Position numbers and translations under genes: made by a program. The notes under the pieces are model-generated. The model did not search any database and had not been told where the DNA came from. It saw only the letters and a program-made list of their open reading frames with translations. Positions 6,330-7,259 of a stretch of DNA of 7,259 nt are shown here, piece by piece. This DNA is from an uncultured Planctomycetaceae bacterium (GTDB lineage: Bacteria > Planctomycetota > Planctomycetia > Pirellulales > Pirellulaceae), in the NCBI GenBank assembly GCA_903927685.1, contig CAIYOB010001148.1, forward strand, positions 1-7,259. The letters are read 5' to 3'. The stretch's first letter is position 1. Each line of letters begins with the position of its first letter.

Positions 6330-6521
6330 TCATACCCAAGGGTTTGTCAATCGTACTCGGCACGTGAGCGATTAAGAACTCTGCCGTTTCCGCCTGGCAC
6401 CCCCAGTGTCCGAGTCCGTCTTACGGCCGACGCGGCATCCGCCGCGATCAGGTCCGGCGTGGGCGTGCGCCTACCGATCCAAGCGGAAAATATGGCAGAT
6501 CGGCTTTCCACGTAGCAAGGT

Positions 6522-6543
6522 AAAAAACCGCAATCCGTTGCGG
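6522..6543 (-). terminator. Intrinsic terminator of the upstream protease-tailed gene
   Basis: On the minus strand CCGCAA-CGGA-TTGCGG forms a perfect six-base stem with a tetraloop (6543-6528), followed directly by six Ts (6527-6522). It lies 82 bases after the TAA of the upstream gene. Stem, loop size and T-run fit a Rho-independent terminator and argue that the giant gene has its own promoter. Confidence 0.75.
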
Positions 6544-6625
6544 GGTTGCGAAGCCATTGCTGCTTCCTGTCCCGATCGTGTCCCCATCTGTGCCCCCATC
6601 GAGTGGCGTATGACGTATCCAGGCG

Positions 6626-7259
6626 TTACGCTATGACCTGCCCCGTTCCTTCTCCCCCGTCTAACTCCGCCCCCAGCTGGCCGAACCAGGCGTCCAGTTC
6701 CCGCTCGAACCGCTGCAACCGGCTGCGCCGCGGCACCCGCATCCGACTCGTCGCTTCGTCGCAGTCCAACGCCAGGTCTGCGGCCAACTGGTCGACGGCG
6801 TCTTGCCATGCGGGTTGCCCCAGCGAAGCAGTGGCGGCCGGACGCAGGGACGACGCGGGAAGAACGCCGCGAGAGTTCGAAGGACTACGAGGGAGGTTAG
6901 GCGAATAGGAATTCTGGCCGGATGCGGCTCGAATCACACCCGCCTCCAGCACCGGCGCCATCAGAGCGTCGGCATCGTCGCTGTGCTCCAGGCCCAGCAG
7001 ATGCCCCACCTCGTGCATCACGACGGTCAGCAAATCCACGCCGTCCGTTGTCAGACGTCCGTTGTCAGCTGTCCGGAAGCGATCACCCGTGACAGCGGAC
7101 GACTGACCACGGACCACGGACCATCCGAACATCGCCGCATCGTCGTCGATTCGGATCGTGTTGGTGGCCCGGTCCGCCAGCCCCAGGAGCGCCCCGCCCA
7201 AGTCGGCGACGGCGAACTGAACGTTGGCCAGCGCGGCCGCCTGTTCCGCCGTCAAGCCC
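6626..7259 (-). CDS. C-terminal end of a metzincin-like zinc-protease-tailed protein, 5' part missing
   Basis: The frame is open from the right edge to a TAA at 6628-6626, giving about 210 residues (numbered here from the TTG at 7255, which reads as an internal Leu). HEVGHLLGLEH (81-91) is a complete HExxHxxGxxH zinc site with Glu82 as the expected catalytic base, and ALMAP (97-101) is a plausible Met-turn, as in matrixin/M10-type metzincins. The lead-in 'LTAEQ..AL..VQFAVADL' and 'IRIDDDAA.FGW' and the strand 'DLLTVVMHE' resemble the domain that commonly closes planctomycete giant proteins. Residues 45-72 look like an inserted DNA repeat. The tail (125-209) has an unusual Ser/Pro/Asn segment and a charged end (RFERELDAWFGQLGAEL). 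Activity is unproven; the domain may instead be structural or self-processing. Confidence 0.85.
   Translation of the reverse strand, partial: GLTAEQAAALANVQFAVADLGGALLGLADRATNTIRIDDDAAMFGWSVVRGQSSAVTGDRFRTADNGRLTTDGVDLLTVVMHEVGHLLGLEHSDDADALMAPVLEAGVIRAASGQNSYSPNLPRSPSNSRGVLPASSLRPAATASLGQPAWQDAVDQLAADLALDCDEATSRMRVPRRSRLQRFERELDAWFGQLGAELDGGEGTGQVIA
6983..7015 (-). other. HExxHxxGxxH zinc-binding motif
   Basis: The codons read HEVGHLLGLEH, giving three zinc-ligand histidines and the catalytic glutamate. As I recall, related tails in planctomycete giants often have Asp in place of the third His; here the motif is complete. It is followed six residues later by LM, the likely Met-turn. Confidence 0.88.
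7041..7123 (-). repeat. Heptamer-rich repeat block inside the protease coding region
   Basis: On the minus strand the block begins with nearly three copies of the CGTGGTC family (gaccacg on plus, 7105-7123). It ends with two copies of CTGACAACGGACG, 14 bases apart (7042-7054 and 7056-7068 on plus). The two ends are related in opposite orientation (gaccacg versus cgttgtc), giving an imperfect inverted repeat. It is translated in frame as residues 45-72 (WSVVRGQSSAVTG, then FRTADNGRLTTDG). Similar 'SSVVRGQ / TTDNG' strings turn up in proteins from repeat-rich bacterial genomes, so I take it for a dispersed repeat rather than native protein sequence. Confidence 0.6.

Larger units (their letters stand above)
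6015..6625. other. 611-base intergenic region without a convincing gene
   Basis: No open frame here combines a ribosome binding site with recognisable protein sequence; those present are short, rich in Arg, Pro and Ser, and overlap the structured repeats. The region holds a terminator (6522-6543), a large inverted repeat (6189-6329), competing hairpins (6116-6175), a leader hairpin (6083-6108) and the ribosome binding site. Two more short stem-loops, cgcgg/ccgcg at 6431-6446 and gtgggc/gcctac at 6459-6474, lie between terminator and repeat. Base composition is visibly more A/T-rich near 6080-6220 than in the genes. Confidence 0.7.

Noticed and set aside
6322..6350. Minus-strand TTGACA (6350-6345) as a promoter -35 box
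   Set aside because: At 16-18 bases downstream only TGGTTA-like sequence occurs, a poor -10 match; the perfect hexamer alone is not enough.
5827..6515. Plus-strand frames over 5827-6222 and 6219-6515
   Set aside because: They cross the start of the giant gene or the inverted repeat, have no ribosome binding site or family-like sequence, and have skewed composition.
6471..6809. Minus-strand frame of 112 codons overlapping the protease gene end and terminator
   Set aside because: It overlaps the zinc-protease-tailed gene in another frame, and its Arg-rich product looks like a shadow; the terminator lies inside it.
6015..7123. CRISPR array or tRNA gene in the intergenic or repeat regions
   Set aside because: No regularly spaced direct repeats with unique spacers and no cloverleaf or T-loop consensus were seen; the 7041-7123 block is heptamer-rich and lies inside a coding frame.
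7253..7255. TTG at 7255 as the start of the protease gene
   Set aside because: The frame stays open to the window edge, and homologous domains begin further upstream inside long proteins, so this Leu is internal.

Overview
The window looks like a piece of a GC-rich planctomycete chromosome (Pirellula/Rhodopirellula/Blastopirellula type). The reason is an N-terminal LEPR-XLL motif on a giant, acidic, repeat-built protein, next to the end of another protein with the metzincin-type zinc-protease domain that commonly closes such giants. This family recognition is from memory; no database search was possible.

Both genes are on the minus strand. (1) 7259-6626 is the 3' end of an upstream gene; its 5' part lies outside the window. 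It carries a complete HExxHxxGxxH zinc site. It also has an in-frame block of about 28 codons that looks like a dispersed, heptamer-rich repeat. (2) 6625-6015 is a 611-base gap with no convincing gene. It holds a good intrinsic terminator for the upstream gene, a large nested imperfect inverted repeat with two operator-like dyads, a set of competing hairpins, a weak promoter candidate and a ribosome binding site. (3) 6014-1 is one open reading frame of at least 2,004 codons, which I translated codon by codon without meeting a stop. It begins with a basic leader and LEPRVLLA and runs off the left edge.

The giant protein is modular. After the leader come a beta-rich domain (about 55-145) and four divergent beta repeats (228-695). 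Three copies follow of a helical 'LPGI..SL..LLG' module, each leading into a beta-rich stretch, and the second is interrupted by a small beta repeat that recurs as a tandem pair further on. Together with the protease-tailed upstream gene, this suggests a tandem cluster of exported giant proteins. Their biological role is unknown. The terminator and long leader suggest that the two genes are transcribed separately.

Long open frames on the plus strand between 15 and 5735 are in-register antisense shadows of the giant gene and were not annotated.
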